Source: Chloranthus sessilifolius
Lineage: Eukaryota > Streptophyta > Magnoliopsida > Chloranthales > Chloranthaceae
Length of the DNA stretch: 64,000 bases
Assembly (NCBI GenBank): GCA_021018995.1
Contig: CM037588.1
Span: 151,671,725-151,735,724, forward strand
Direction: 5' to 3'
Under the pieces are notes generated by a model. It saw only the letters and a program-made list of their open reading frames with translations. It was not told the origin of the DNA and ran no database searches. Below are positions 22,201 through 32,945 of this stretch, piece by piece (within the stretch, counting starts at the first letter, position 1; each line of letters starts with the position of its first letter). A program made the position numbers and the translations under genes.

Positions 22201-23885
22201 TATGAGTGATGCTATTGCCACACAAGTTTTACCATGCATACATCTAACTGAAGAAAACCTCCAAAAATTTTAATTGTGCACATAGAAAAAGTTGGTGTGG
22301 CAATAGTGTAACTTCAGATAATTTACTTTATAAGAAATCTTTTATCTAGATTATCCCGGATTTCATTAGCTTGATATTGATGTCAGTGAAGATTGTCAAC
22401 TCTAGTAAAATTTTCACAAGTACTCCTGCCTTTGCTCTATTATAGAAATAAAGTGGAGAATTACTCACCTATTAATGGCTTCCGTAAACATAACTAATTC
22501 CTCAAGAGACCCATATATATCAAAAATATCATCAACGATATAGACAAGTGCGATAGCTTTCGTGAGCTCAATCCTACACTTTGAGAATTTTGGCTCCGGA
22601 AGCATTGTGAGTGGCCACATAAACCACATCACTGGATGGCCTCGTGCAAGTGGCAACTCTTGTTGCAACCCCAAGTCTTTCCACCAACTATCAGCACAAA
22701 GGAATGAAGAAAATGAAAATTATTAGAATACAGATACAAAGCCACATAGAAGGAAAAATTATAGAATATCACGTGAGGTGGTTTGAACATGCTTATAGGG
22801 GGTACAAAGCAGACCCTGTATAAAAAATTGAGACGCTATAAGCATAAGGAAGTAGGAGAATAGGAAGACCAGTGAAGACCAGGAAGGAAACCGTGAGAAG
22901 GAATATGCAAGGCTGAAATTAGAGAGAGTAGAGAAATAGATGGGATAAAGCTGTGAGGATGGCCACAACAAAAATGGTTCAACTCTTCATCAGAAGACTT
23001 ACACAGTAATCTCTCCGAGCTCTAGTTGGTGCAGGGACTGTACAAAATTAAAATCTAGCGTAGCCAATTCCGTTAGAACTGCATCTCTTTTGCTCAGTCT
23101 GCATGTTTCAATGTATTTCCTGGCTTCAAACCTCGGTGAACTATTATGTAATGGGTGCTCCAATGCATGCTCTACTTGCAATGCTAGAGATGGCTCAATA
23201 GTTGCTATTGATGCCTTAAGGTGCATAGAGGTGAAGTCATGGGCTTCATCAAGGATTCCTTCTCCTTCGATACTAAGTCGCGAAGCTTCGTAGAAACTCA
23301 ACATTCCCTTCACATCTGTAACTAACTCTAACTTGAATTTCCCATTTACATTTTTAAACATGTTAAACAGATCTGCATGAACAAAGCATCATTAGAAGCT
23401 AAATTAGTAACAAAAAAATGCCCATTTCCTTCTAAAACATTTGACCCTGGTGAAGCCTACCTGTGGAGACTTGGTAACCATGTTGTCTCAGTAATCGGAA
23501 GTAAAGAGCTACAGCATGTAGGCCATCATCAAGACCAACATTGTGACTCATATACAGGTAACTCAGTGCGGCACTAATCTCTTCTTCAAAGTGATACATG
23601 ATCCCTAGCCGTTGAATGACATCAATTAGGTTCATACACTCTAATGGGTCATCAAGAATATTGAGCCTTCGCGCTACTTCTTCCTTCAATATTTCTATCA
23701 GGTTCGAGCATGAACCACCCTACATGAGCACACAGTTTAGAAAAGGGGTCTACTCTGAAGGAGATGACAGCTAAAGACAAATAAAAAAAATAAGAATGCA
23801 CCATGTAAGCGTTGTCGACCATTGATGGAACCATCAAGTGATCCTTGGCAGCCGAACACCGTTCAATAGACAAGGGAGAGTCCAT
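16750..23885 (-). CDS. Terpene synthase, TPS-g type (acyclic terpene alcohol synthase-like), seven exons
   Basis: Exons on the minus strand: 23885-23802, 23719-23461, 23372-23003, 22687-22469, 18539-18401, 18304-18056, 17043-16750. All introns are GT-AG. The joined frame is 1614 nt (537 aa) with no stop. Exons 4-6 are 219, 139 and 249 nt, the usual class III terpene synthase sizes. The start ATG has A at -3 and G at +4, and I saw no ATG between it and the TATA box. Class I motifs: DDIFD at residues 290-294 and DDLGSYKDE at 434-442, which bind Mg2+ and the prenyl diphosphate. RRx8W and a clear plastid transit peptide are absent, which fits TPS-g and suggests a cytosolic enzyme, perhaps nerolidol or linalool synthase-like; the product cannot be read from sequence. 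The RxR site, usually RDR, reads RGH near 253-255. The 28-residue first exon is short for the family and the least certain part. Intron 4 (3929 bp) is swollen by a solo LTR and intron 6 (1012 bp) by MITEs. Confidence 0.9.
17140..17345. repeat. Dispersed repeat in terpene synthase intron 6
   Basis: It shares ordered words with 9845-10050 (GAAATCATTT, ACCAGAAAATTGATTTCATT, TTGAAGTTTCCC). In both places it precedes a GGCATAGCT element by about 40 bp. Confidence 0.5.
17389..17736. mobile_element. GGCATAGCT-type TIR MITE in terpene synthase intron 6
   Basis: The left end TTAGGCTGCGTATGGCATAG (then CT) is mirrored by CAGCTATGCCATATGCAACC plus TTAA at the right, giving inverted repeats of about 22 bp. 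The interior repeats GTTCTC/CTGC words. Non-coding. Confidence 0.65.
19642..19670 (+). other. Hairpin next to an LTR TATA-like box
   Basis: The arm AAACTGAAATATC pairs with GATATTTCAGTCT with one mismatch; the loop is AGA. TATAAG follows at 19678. It corresponds to 15916-15944 in the sister LTR. Confidence 0.55.
20155..20838 (+). repeat. TTGATCGATCAA palindrome array
   Basis: There are about 21 exact GATCGATCA cores and about five one- or two-base variants (GATTGATCA, GATCAATCA, GACCGATCA) in 680 bp. The position within the LTR (offset about 750-1430) matches the sister copy, but many spacers differ. Confidence 0.9.
21596..21612 (+). other. Conserved LTR stem-loop
   Basis: GAGCTAGGATGTAGCTC, identical to the copies at 984-1000 and 14020-14036 (minus). 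Confidence 0.65.
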
Positions 23886-23974
23886 GATTATATAATGAAG
23901 TATGAAGCAAATTCGAACCACCAGGAAATGATGAAATCCTAATTGCTGTTTGGGTTTGATCTCTAAGCCAAGGG

Positions 23975-23981
23975 ATTTATA
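23975..23981 (-). promoter_or_regulatory. Probable TATA box of the terpene synthase gene
   Basis: TATAAAT on the minus strand, in the context CACTATAAATCCC, lies 90 bp upstream of the start codon. Transcription would start about 30 bp downstream, giving a 5' UTR of about 60 nt with no upstream ATG. No expression data are available here. Confidence 0.6.
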
Positions 23982-24261
23982 GTGTTATCTACTTAGTCTG
24001 CTTGAGGATGAAGATGGGGCGAGTAATTTATTTAAGTGGGACCACTTAAATACGTACACCCCGACTGTAGGACAGGCACACCCCAACTATAGAATCATAA
24101 TGAATAAATAAAAAATGTTCTGTATTTATTCAGAAACATGATTTTTCTGAATTACTTTATTTTGTACATTATGACTATGTGTGGCATTAGCTCGACCGTG
24201 GCTCAGTCAACACCTTCCACCATCCTCTATTTGCATTGGACCCACATTTACTTTTTTTTTT

Positions 24262-24540
24262 TTGGGCACTTTAGAAAACAGTAACTCAAAAATAAACTTT
24301 TTAGCAAAAAAGACCAAACATCAAACATTTTAGAAAAACCGTGCTTTCATGGATTTTGGAACTTTAGAAAACCATGAAAGTAATGTTTTTTTTTTAATTT
24401 TTTACAAAACAGTACTTTCACAGTTTTCTAAAGTTCCAAAATTCTTGAAAGCATGATTTTTCTAAAACGTCTGAGGTGAGGCATTTTTTTTTTTACTAAA
24501 AAATTTGTTTTTGAGGTATGTTTCTCTAAATATCCCTTTT
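24262..24540. mobile_element. Foldback (long inverted repeat) MITE upstream of the terpene synthase
   Basis: Two arms of about 100 bp (roughly 24290-24390 and 24415-24530) are mirror images: CGTGCTTTCATGGATTTTGG, AACTTTAGAAAACC and CATGAAAGTA in the left arm, with their complements in the right. The element lies about 300-570 bp upstream of the TATA box. Target duplication not determined. Confidence 0.65.
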
Positions 24541-25089
24541 TATTTTTCATTTTTGATGAATACTAATATTAATTTTTTTTTCGGTTACACTTACAAAAAA
24601 ACAAAGAGAGCCAATATTACTATTTTTTAGGAGGTAAGTGTAAGTGGTAAACCATATTTATCTTGCATTTTCAGTAAAGTAGATGGCAGCTCCTTGTCGC
24701 GAGTAGAAAGGCATTTAGAAGGCTCCTTGTCGCGAGTAGAAAGGCATTTAGAAGGCTTTGTTCCTAACTTAACCAACAAGATGCCCTGTGCCCGTTTCAC
24801 ATGATGTGGGTGAGGAGTGTTTCAAACAAAATTTCTCCAACCACACGTTTTTGATGGATTTGTGTGGTTGGCGAAATAATTGGTATAAATCGTTCTGCAA
24901 TTTATGCTTTCGGATCTCATAGTTTCTCTTTTTGTTAAAGTGAACCTATAATTTTTGGCTTTTATAACAAGGGTGCGCTCCGGCCCAAATGACGAAAATG
25001 CTCACCAATGTATTAGTAGGGCACTGATGCATTTATAGAATGAGCTGAGATTTAAGCTACTGCCAATTCAAGGGTGAAACTAGGACTAT

Positions 25090-25228
25090 GTCATAGTGTA
25101 GACAATTTTTTATAGACAATTTTGCAGGCAGCTTATATGGCGCCACGTGATTGGCTGCACACAAAGTGAGGCCTAAGCAAAGCAATCATTCACATCGCAC
25201 CACATAAGCTGCCTACAAAATTGCCTAT
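25090..25228. mobile_element. GCAGGC-type inverted-repeat MITE, copy 1
   Basis: AATTTTGCAGGCAGCTTATA at the left is mirrored by CACATAAGCTGCCTACAAAA at the right. The CGTGATTGGCTGCACACAAA core recurs in the copies at 27882, 29780, 30560, 32020, 49568 and 53560. Boundaries are approximate. Confidence 0.6.
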
Positions 25229-25318
25229 TATTAATAATTTTCCATGGAACTATGGGGAGACTCATAGTTCCATTTCTTTCTTAAAACCTCACACCAGACA
25301 ACTCAATATCAGACCAAT

Positions 25319-25424
25319 CACTACAAAAAATAAGACTATTAGTGGCAGCCAAAAACTGCCGCTATTAACAAAAAACTGCCGTAATACCCTAGCAGCTAAT
25401 AGTCTTTAATAGTTTTTTGTAGTG
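25319..25424. mobile_element. CACTA-type MITE, copy e
   Basis: The ends are CACTACAAAAAATAAGAC and TTTTTTGTAGTG, flanked by AAT and AAC. Block B has an empty site near 30779 (GACCAACCCATC), which shows that AAC is the duplicated target and that the MITE entered after the blocks duplicated. Confidence 0.85.
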
Positions 25425-25439
25425 AACCCATCTAACATC

Positions 25440-25630
25440 TAATCAAATCAATCCGATATTGAATCGATCGATGCATTATAGAACCAGCTACTTAATTCTT
25501 TTAAAATCGCTGATGCGCTATTAAGTCGGTCGATGCAATATCACATTGCTCGATGCGATATCGTATCACTCGACCCGATATTTTATATCGCTTGATCTGT
25601 TATCGGAATGCCCGATCCAATATCACATCT
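25440..25630. repeat. Cluster of CGATGCGATATCG-like words
   Basis: Words such as TCGATGCGATATCGTATC, TCGATGCAATATCACATTGC and ATATCGCTTGATC repeat with drift. The same cluster is present in block B at about 30805-30985. Confidence 0.55.
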
Positions 25631-26239
25631 TATATTTAATTTTTTTTAACATTAGTGATGACAAAATATCATGTACCCTTCATTTTTCTTAAGGATGTTT
25701 GATGGTGGTGGGAAAATGTATAGGAGAGAGAAAGAGAGGAAATGAAGAACAAAGAGAAGTCGGCATTTTGGTTATTTGGTAGGGACTTGGTTCATTGTTA
25801 CTCTATATTGCAAAAATTGAAACTAGTAGGCTACTGCTACAAAAGGTGAAAATTACAGAACGGAAAGTGTAAATGTCTCAAATGCGTGTTACACACCTAG
25901 GAAGCATTTAAAAGCAAATAAATATAAAAGAATATTGTGCCACCGATGTTTTGGAGCAGAAACAATTACCGGGACCAGAAAGTCATGCACGTTTTAGACT
26001 TTTAGAGATTTTGTCCAAATGCGCAACACGCTAAAACGTTAATCACGCTCCTCTCCAAAGAGCCCTCTACCCCATCTTTTCCTTCTCTCTATTATCCCAT
26101 AGGGTCTCACCTTTCATTTTATTACCCAATAAGATTTTATCTTCTTTTTTTTCTTAGAAAAAAAAACTAAGTATCATATTTGATATGCGCTGAAATTCAA
26201 CTAAAGTGAAAGAATAGTTTAAAAGAAAATGTCATTCGG

Positions 26240-26405
26240 TCCTATAAGAGACCGATCAATTGAACTCATCGAAATTGATCAATCGGACTCATATGAGCTT
26301 GATCAGTCCACTACAAGACCGATCGGTCCCACGTGAGAGTGATCAGTCACATATGAGCTTTGGCTCATCAATTACAGACCGACAGTTCGGTCCGATACGA
26401 AACTT
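26240..26405. repeat. GACCGATCGGTC palindrome cluster
   Basis: AGACCGATC-type words, including the exact palindrome GACCGATCGGTC and several GATCAGTC/GATCAATC variants, alternate with CATATGAGCTT phrases over about 165 bp. Confidence 0.55.
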
Positions 26406-26989
26406 AAGGGCATTTTCATCTAACTCACTCAGTATATGTTAAATATTAGAGGACAAAAACAGGGAAACAGAGAAAATAAAATAATATTCCTATATTTTCT
26501 CATGGATGCCTAAGTTATATAGGAAATCAAGGGATTCCTTTGTTTCATTTTATTTTTTTGTTGTTTGAATAACCACATTGCTAGCCTAGAAAACAAAGGA
26601 TTAATCAAATCATGTGTTTGGATACATATGTAGGTAATTGTAGGAAAACCCTATGTTTCGATACATATCTGAGAAAATGCAGGATTAACTAAATCATGTG
26701 TGTTTGGATTAAAATTTGATCGTCTGATGGTAAGCCCACGATCTATAGATATAGTGTGTCGAAGATCGGGTGAAAAAGAATCTCTATCGTCTGATTGAAA
26801 GAAATCAATAGTATAGACACATAAAACTCGGGTTTCAAAGAAAGAAGTTTGAGTTGTAAATATATGTACCCCTATTGCCAAGGGAAAAGGAGTGAGATAC
26901 TATGATATGATATATAAAAGGATATCTTCATTTATAACTTAAGATTCTTCCTTCTCAACCTGAATTTCACATGCTTAAATCGTTAATTA

Positions 26990-27436
26990 ATTTAAATCAG
27001 GTGATGGATATCATTTTTCACCCCAATCTTCCTCACGATAAATCTTAAGATCATGGCATGCATATCAGACGGTCAGATGTTGCACTACAAAAAATAAGAC
27101 TATTAGCGGTAGTTTTTGGCTGTAAAAAACTGTCGCTATTAACAAAAAAACTATTAAAAGCTATTAAGACTATTAGTGACAGTTTTTTTGTTAATAGCGG
27201 TAGGGTTTGGCTGCTGCTAATAGTCTTATTTTTTGTAGTGTTGATTTTAGTGGTGGACGTCCCTAAAAGCGAAGGTCGACTCCTTTTCCCATGATCGAGG
27301 TCACTTCTGGGGATATGTGCCATATAGAATTAACATCTGATTGTCTGATAGGGGCGCCATGATCTTAAGATCTATCATGAGGAAGATTAGAACAAAAAAA
27401 TCTCCATCATCTAATTCAAATCAATCAATGGTTTTC
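26990..27436. mobile_element. Long-TIR non-autonomous element interrupted by a CACTA MITE
   Basis: The left arm (CCCCAATCTTCCTCACGATA, AATCTTAAGATCATGGC) is mirrored by the right arm (GCCATGATCTTAAGATCTAT, CATGAGGAAGATTAG). The CACTA MITE at 27083-27240 lies between the arms. The remaining interior is non-coding. Confidence 0.65.
27083..27240. mobile_element. CACTA-type MITE, copy f
   Basis: The ends are CACTACAAAAAATAAGAC and TCTTATTTTTTGTAGTG, with the 3-bp duplication TTG. It is the best preserved copy, with long complementary arms (GACTATTAGCGGTAG and its mirror). Confidence 0.85.
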
Positions 27437-27881
27437 ATCCGTGAAAAAATTGTGTGATATTACTAATAAACTGGTGAGAAGAGCTATACCCTTATCTTTT
27501 TCTTCTCCACTCCTTTTCTTATCTTACTGAGGTCTTGGCAAATTGAAATGCTAAGGGGTACCTTCGAACTCTTCACTCAAAAATGAACAGAAAAATTGTA
27601 TTTTATACTTCGACCCTTAAGTCGCTTCTAAACAACGGGAAACTACAGAAAATAGAATCTGAATATGAGTCTTCCCCATATCAAAACTGGCCCTAAAGGG
27701 TAATAAGCGAAACATGGGACCTTGTCAGAGAAATATGGTATATGTTGAGACTGTCGGATGAACAACTCTTATTATTTTGGTGATATAATGGCATATGGTA
27801 CTCCCAAGTGTGCCGCTTTAGACATCGTCAAACTTTGGGACAGGCATATAGATTTGAAAAATTATAAACGGTGGATAATTT

Positions 27882-28005
27882 TTGATAGATAATTTTGTAG
27901 GCAGCTTATGTGGCACGACGTGACTGGCAATAGTTCTTGGGCCCCACTTTGTGTGCAACCAGTTATGTCGCGCCACATAAGCTACATGCAAAAATGTCTC
28001 TCAAA
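27882..28005. mobile_element. GCAGGC-type inverted-repeat MITE, copy 2
   Basis: AATTTTGTAGGCAGCTTATG is mirrored by CACATAAGCTACATGCAAAA. It has the CGTGACTGGC core of the family. Confidence 0.6.
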
Positions 28006-29159
28006 ATTTGTTCACTGTATAACACTGCTTGTCCTATAGATTTAGAGCTCTAAAGTCTGTACGCATTGAAAAGTCACTTTACGGCTGTTAGCGGCTGGGT
28101 CGGCTTGGTCAGGTTCAAATTTTGGTCTCCCAATGAAAAATTGGGATATGTCCAACCTAACCAGATGGTGCACCCGACCCAATGGGTCAAAGGTATATGT
28201 CTTAATTTTTGCATATAAAATATCGGCTCGGGTCATTTTGGCTTGACCAGACCTCTTAGAAGGTCAGGTTAGATGTCTCATGCTTGATCTAACCTAATGG
28301 GTCAAGCTTCTGTGCCCAACCCGATGCATGTAGGCGCATCATGGGGATGATGAGCCCAAGCTCCAAATGAAATTTCTATCTTCATTTCAATTGGAATTTT
28401 TGGGGCCATAGGAGAATTATGGAGCACATTTAAGCCTCAAAATCATGTCAGAAGTTCACTGGTACAAAATTTTAGGGATTCCAGTACTGATAGCTTGTTT
28501 GCATGGATTGAAAATTCGGCGGCTTCCGATACATAACGGTCAATATGTGCTCGGCTAGGCACATCCGATAAGGAATATGTACCCTTGATTTGTTATGGGT
28601 CAAATATTGAGTCAAATAGGTAAAATATTATGTGATATCAACTCATATATGATCATATATATCAGGTCATATTATCTAATACGAAAAAGATATAGTACTT
28701 CGGCAAAATTTTTTTAATATATTCTATTATTCATTCAATATTTTAAATATTTTTTCAAAAATGGGTCTTTTAATATCAATCGGTTTTGCCTATTCATATT
28801 TGATATATTCAATAGGAAACGGCTTAAACCCGGCCGATTAGGCTTTAATGCCCTGCTTGCTTCTAACATGAATTAGGTTTCGAATCCCTGCTTGCTTCTA
28901 ACATGAATTTGGTGGCACTTCAATTTCATTGGCATAATTTGTGCAAACTTTTTATTATTATTGGTACGATAATAATGAGAGAATGATCCTCATTTGTTCA
29001 TTCTAAACGTTTACCCAATTATTGCAAACGTTGAAGTTTGATTATTCTAAACATTACCCAATTCGGACAAAAGTTCTGCAACTCAAAAAATAGGTTTAAA
29101 AACTTATACTAGTAATCAAACTATCAAAAAGGGTAACTTCATAATCTTATAAACACTAT

Positions 29160-29640
29160 TTTTTTTAAAATTTTATTTATACGTCTAAGACAGCTTGGAG
29201 GACTAAGGAGCAGACACCTAAAGACATGTATATGGAGCAACATGAGAGAGCACTAACATGATAACGTATTGATTTTATCGCCCCCCTTAAAAAACAGTCA
29301 AATTATCATTCAATGTATCGTTCGTATCATCCGTATCGTTCAATGCATCATTCGTATCGTCCGTATCGTTCAATGTATCATCCGATAATTTCAAATTATC
29401 GATTTTGATGTTAATATTTTTTGGAAAAAAATCGAAAAGTATCATCCGATATGTATTGGTTTTGGGACTAGATAATACGTATTGAAAAATCGAGATTTTG
29501 ATCCTTGGTGGTGCGAGTTAACTAATAGAACCCAACCCACACCTTATAAAGACAAGAATGAGAAATAATGCGAAAGGCAAGAATCAAACCCACGACCTAG
29601 TACCAATTGGGCTAATGCCTCTTTGATAACACTACTATTA
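29160..29640 (-). mobile_element. tRNA-derived SINE with an inserted repeat (block A)
   Basis: On the minus strand the A-box-like TAGCCCAATTGGTAC and B-box-like GGTTTGATTC lie near 29580-29620. The element runs to a T-rich plus-strand left end near 29160. The homologous copies in blocks B and C lack the CCGATAC-rich stretch at about 29280-29510, which is a later insertion. Confidence 0.6.
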
Positions 29641-29779
29641 TTGTTATCGAAATTGAGGTTTTCACTTTTTTTTTGTCCGATTGTATTATAGCTACTGATT
29701 CAGTAATAAACGGGTGAGTGAGCCCCATTAACCTTAGTGCCTATATAAATAAAATATACTTCAATATGGATAGTATTAT

Positions 29780-29920
29780 ATGCCAGGCAAGTCTTGTGCA
29801 GGCAAAGTGCAGGCGACTAATGTGACGTAATTAGTTGTAAGTGCAGTGTGACCTGAACAATACAGGTCTGGGCATCCAGTCACATCATGCCACATCAGCC
29901 TCATTTACAATTTTCCAACT
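29780..29920. mobile_element. GCAGGC-type MITE, copy 3
   Basis: It contains GCCAGGCAAGTCTTGTGCAG at the left, the TAGTTGTAAGTGCAGTG core, and CATGCCACATCAGCC at the right. The homologous copy in block B is at 32020-32170. Confidence 0.5.
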
Positions 29921-30559
29921 TAAATATAAGGAGAGACAAATGGATCTCTCATACCCAAACCCACGCCATCTTATCACCTGCGACCCATTAATAATTATTC
30001 TCATGAGAGAAAGAGTAATTTAGTTTTGGGTACTATTATTACTCTTAAAACGGAATCACACTAATTAGTGGAATCAGCGTGTAATCTGGTCAGTAATTAA
30101 AATTCACATCTTTTAAATTAATAATAGTGGAATCAACGAGTAATCTTTTAAACTATATTTATCTTGCATTTCAGTAAGGTAGATGGCAGCCAATTTTGTT
30201 GTAATTTTTTGTGATGGCCTCGAGGACAGCTCATTGTCTGTAGACAGCGATTTAGAGGGATTTGTTCCTAACTTAACCAACAAGATGCCCTGTTCACGTT
30301 TAACATAATGAGGGAGAGGAAAGTTTCAAAGAGTTCTTCTCCAACCACACGTTTTTGATAGATTTGTGTGGTTGGCGAAATGGACTGGTATAAATCGTTC
30401 TACAATTTACCTATAGTTTTTTCATTTATAACAAGGGTGCCCTCCGGCCCAAATGACGAAAATGCTCACCAATGTAGTGGTAGGGCACCTCCTATGCATT
30501 TATAGAATGAGCTGAGATTTTAGCTACTGCCAATTCAAGGGTGGAACTAGGGCTATGTT

Positions 30560-30685
30560 ATAGGGTAGGCAGTTTTTTATGTACAATTTTGCAGGCTGCT
30601 TATATGGCGTGATGTGACTGGCTGCACATACAGTGACGCTCACATTGCGCCACATAAGCTGCCTGTAAAATTGCTTATTAAAACT
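30560..30685. mobile_element. GCAGGC-type MITE, copy 4
   Basis: AATTTTGCAGGCTGCTTATA is mirrored by CACATAAGCTGCCTGTAAAA. It is the block B counterpart of 25090-25228. Confidence 0.6.
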
Positions 30686-31619
30686 TGCTGATAATTAATA
30701 ATTTTCCATGGAACTATGGGGAGACTCATAGTTCCATTTCTTTCTTAAAAACTCAGATCGGACAACTCAATACCTGACCAACCCATCCGACATCTAATCA
30801 GATCAATCCGGTATTGAATCAATCTATGCATTATAGAACCAGCTACAGAATTCTTTTAACATCGCTGATGTGCTATCGAGTTGGTCGATGCAATATCACA
30901 TTGCTCGATGCGATATCGTATCACTCGACCCTATATTTTATATCGCTTGATCTGTTATCGGATTGCCCGATCCCATAACACATCTTATATTTATTTTTTA
31001 TCAAAATCAACTATTTCTCCCCAACATTAGTGATGACAAAATATCATGTACCCTTCATTTTTTTAATGTTTGATAGGGGTGGGAAAATGTATAGCACAGA
31101 GAGAGAGAGAGAGAGAGAGATGAAATGAAGAACAAAGAGAAGTCGACATTTTGGTTCTTTGGCAGGGACATGGCTCATTGTTGCTCTATATTGCTAAAAT
31201 TGAAACTACTAGGGAACTGCTACAAAAGGTGAAAATTACAGAACGGAAAGTGTACATGTCTCAAATGCGTGTCACACACCAAGGAAACATTTAAAAGCAG
31301 TAGTTAGTGGTATTATGGAGCACATTTAACCCTCCAAACCATCTCAAAAGTTCACTGGTACAAAATTTTAGGGATTCCAGTACTGATAGCTTGATTGCGC
31401 AAACTTTTTATTATTATTGGTACGATAATATATTATGGGAGAACGATCCTCATTTGTTCATTCTCAACGTTTGCCCATTTATGGCAAAAGTTGAAGTTTG
31501 TTTATTCTAGACGTTACCCAATGACGACAAAAGTTCTTCAACCCAAAAAATAGATTTAAAAACTTTTACTAGTAATCATACTATCAAAAAGGGTAACTTC
31601 ATAATCTTATAAACACTAT

Positions 31620-31880
31620 TTTTTATTTTTTTTATACGGCCGAGACAATCTTAAGAACCGAAGAATAGACACCTATACACATGTAATATTTATAGAGCAA
31701 TATAAGGGAATATCAATTATAACGGTGAAGGTTAACTAATAGAACCCAACCCACACCTTATGAAGACAAGGGTGAGATGCAGTGTGAAGGGCAATAATCA
31801 AACCGACAACCTACTCCCTCACATTGGAGGGAGCGTGCCAACTGGGCTAATGCCTCTTTAGTAACACTACTATTATTGCT
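31620..31880 (-). mobile_element. tRNA-derived SINE (block B)
   Basis: The minus strand reads TAGCCCAGTTGGCACG (A-box-like), later GTCGGTTTGATTATTGCCC (B-box-like), and ends TCGGCCGTATAAAAAAA. The tail matches that of the SINE at 12568-12825. Confidence 0.65.
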
Positions 31881-32019
31881 ACCGAAATTGAGATTTTCAC
31901 TTTATTTCTCCTTTTTATTTATTTATTGTATTATAGTTACTGATTGAGTAATAAAAGAGTGAGCCCCATCAACCTCAGTGCCTATATAAAGAAAATATAT
32001 TTAAATATAGACAGTGTTA

Positions 32020-32170
32020 TATGACAGGCAAGTCTTGTGCAGCTATCATGCAGGCGACTGATGTATCGCAATTGGCTGCAAGTGCAGTGGGGCATCCAGT
32101 CACGTGATGCCACATCAGCCGCCTATATTTTTCCTGTAGAAAACTTGTTTGCCTTTTGCAAATTTTCAAC
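32020..32170. mobile_element. GCAGGC-type MITE, copy 5
   Basis: GACAGGCAAGTCTTGTGCAG with a GGCTGCAAGTGCAGTGGGGC core, and ATGCCACATCAGCCGCC at the right. It is the block B counterpart of 29780-29920. Confidence 0.5.
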
Positions 32171-32512
32171 TTCAATATAAGGAGAGACAAATGGATCTCT
32201 CAGACACAAACCCACGCCATCTCACCTGCGACCCATTAATAATTATTTTAATAATTATTCTCATGAGAGGAGTAATTTAGTTTTGGGTACTATTATTACC
32301 CTTTAAACGGAATCACACTAATTAGTGGAATCACCGAGTAATCTGGTCAGTAATTAAAAGTAGCATCTTTTAAATTAATACGTACTTTTTTAATGATATG
32401 TACCTCACATAATGCATGGTGTCCTGAACTTTGTCGGTCGAGAGCAACCAACACTGTTGCATAACTGTCTATGGGTGCTCAACGCTCAAATTTATAATGA
32501 TTAGAAGCATCT

Positions 32513-32933
32513 TGTGACTATGTGGCCATCTGAGTCAGTCGCAGGATCACTTGTGTCACTAGTATTATAGCATTGGTGGATTCAAGTTGAGGCATCATAG
32601 GCGCGTCACCAAGCCATGAGGGCTTCGCTGTAGATACTCCGATAGTTTCGGTCATGGGCTACGATGGCACGCGACATGGTGGCAGAGTACAGTCGCAACA
32701 CGATCGCATGGGAGAAGACGTGAGACATCATGGCATATTGGTGTGTTGGCTGGGCAGTATGTCAAACCAATACGTTTGAGGTCCTCCCGTTATTTCGCTT
32801 AAATTGCTGTTTTACTCTTATATATGGGAAAGTGATCTTATCAGCTACGTGATGTGTCGCTAACCTAAGTGATCCCCTACGGAACACGTACGATAGCCTT
32901 GTGGGCTTGAGTTTATGCATCCGGGGCCTCGTT
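32513..32933 (+). mobile_element. Chromovirus 5' LTR, truncated
   Basis: It begins TGTGACTATGTGGCCATCTG and matches the first 420 bp of the 3' LTR at 45167, then breaks off in GGGGCCTC and passes directly into Athila RT sequence. The rest of the LTR has been lost by deletion. Confidence 0.85.
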
Positions 32934-32945
32934 ATTAAGGCTGTC

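Larger units (their letters stand above)
24640..30120. repeat. Duplicated block A
   Basis: This block is homologous to 30130-32512 (block B) and in part to 48770-50090 (block C). Shared landmarks include ATCTTGCATTT then AGTAGATGGCAG, TTCCATGGAACTATGGGGAG, GGTACGATAATAATG-like sequence and CGGAATCACACTAATTAGTG. Relative to B it contains extra material at about 25920-28420 and 28500-28940, plus a CACTA MITE at 25319-25424. A 33-bp tandem duplication (CTCCTTGTCGCGAGTAGAAA...) sits at about 24689-24755. No gene is supported. Confidence 0.7.
30130..32512. repeat. Duplicated block B
   Basis: Co-linear with block A from about 24640 to 25915, then with about 28420-28500 and 28940-30120. It ends at the chromovirus insertion at 32513. 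It continues beyond that insertion as block E1 (45852-48770), as shown by the uninterrupted order in 48770-52700. It holds a GCAGGC MITE at about 30560-30685, a SINE at 31620-31880 and a GCAGGC MITE at 32020-32170. No gene is supported. Confidence 0.7.

Noticed and set aside
16750..23885. Terpene synthase pseudogene made of scattered fragments
   Set aside because: Splice sites, phases and exon sizes are consistent across all seven exons and no stop interrupts the joined frame.
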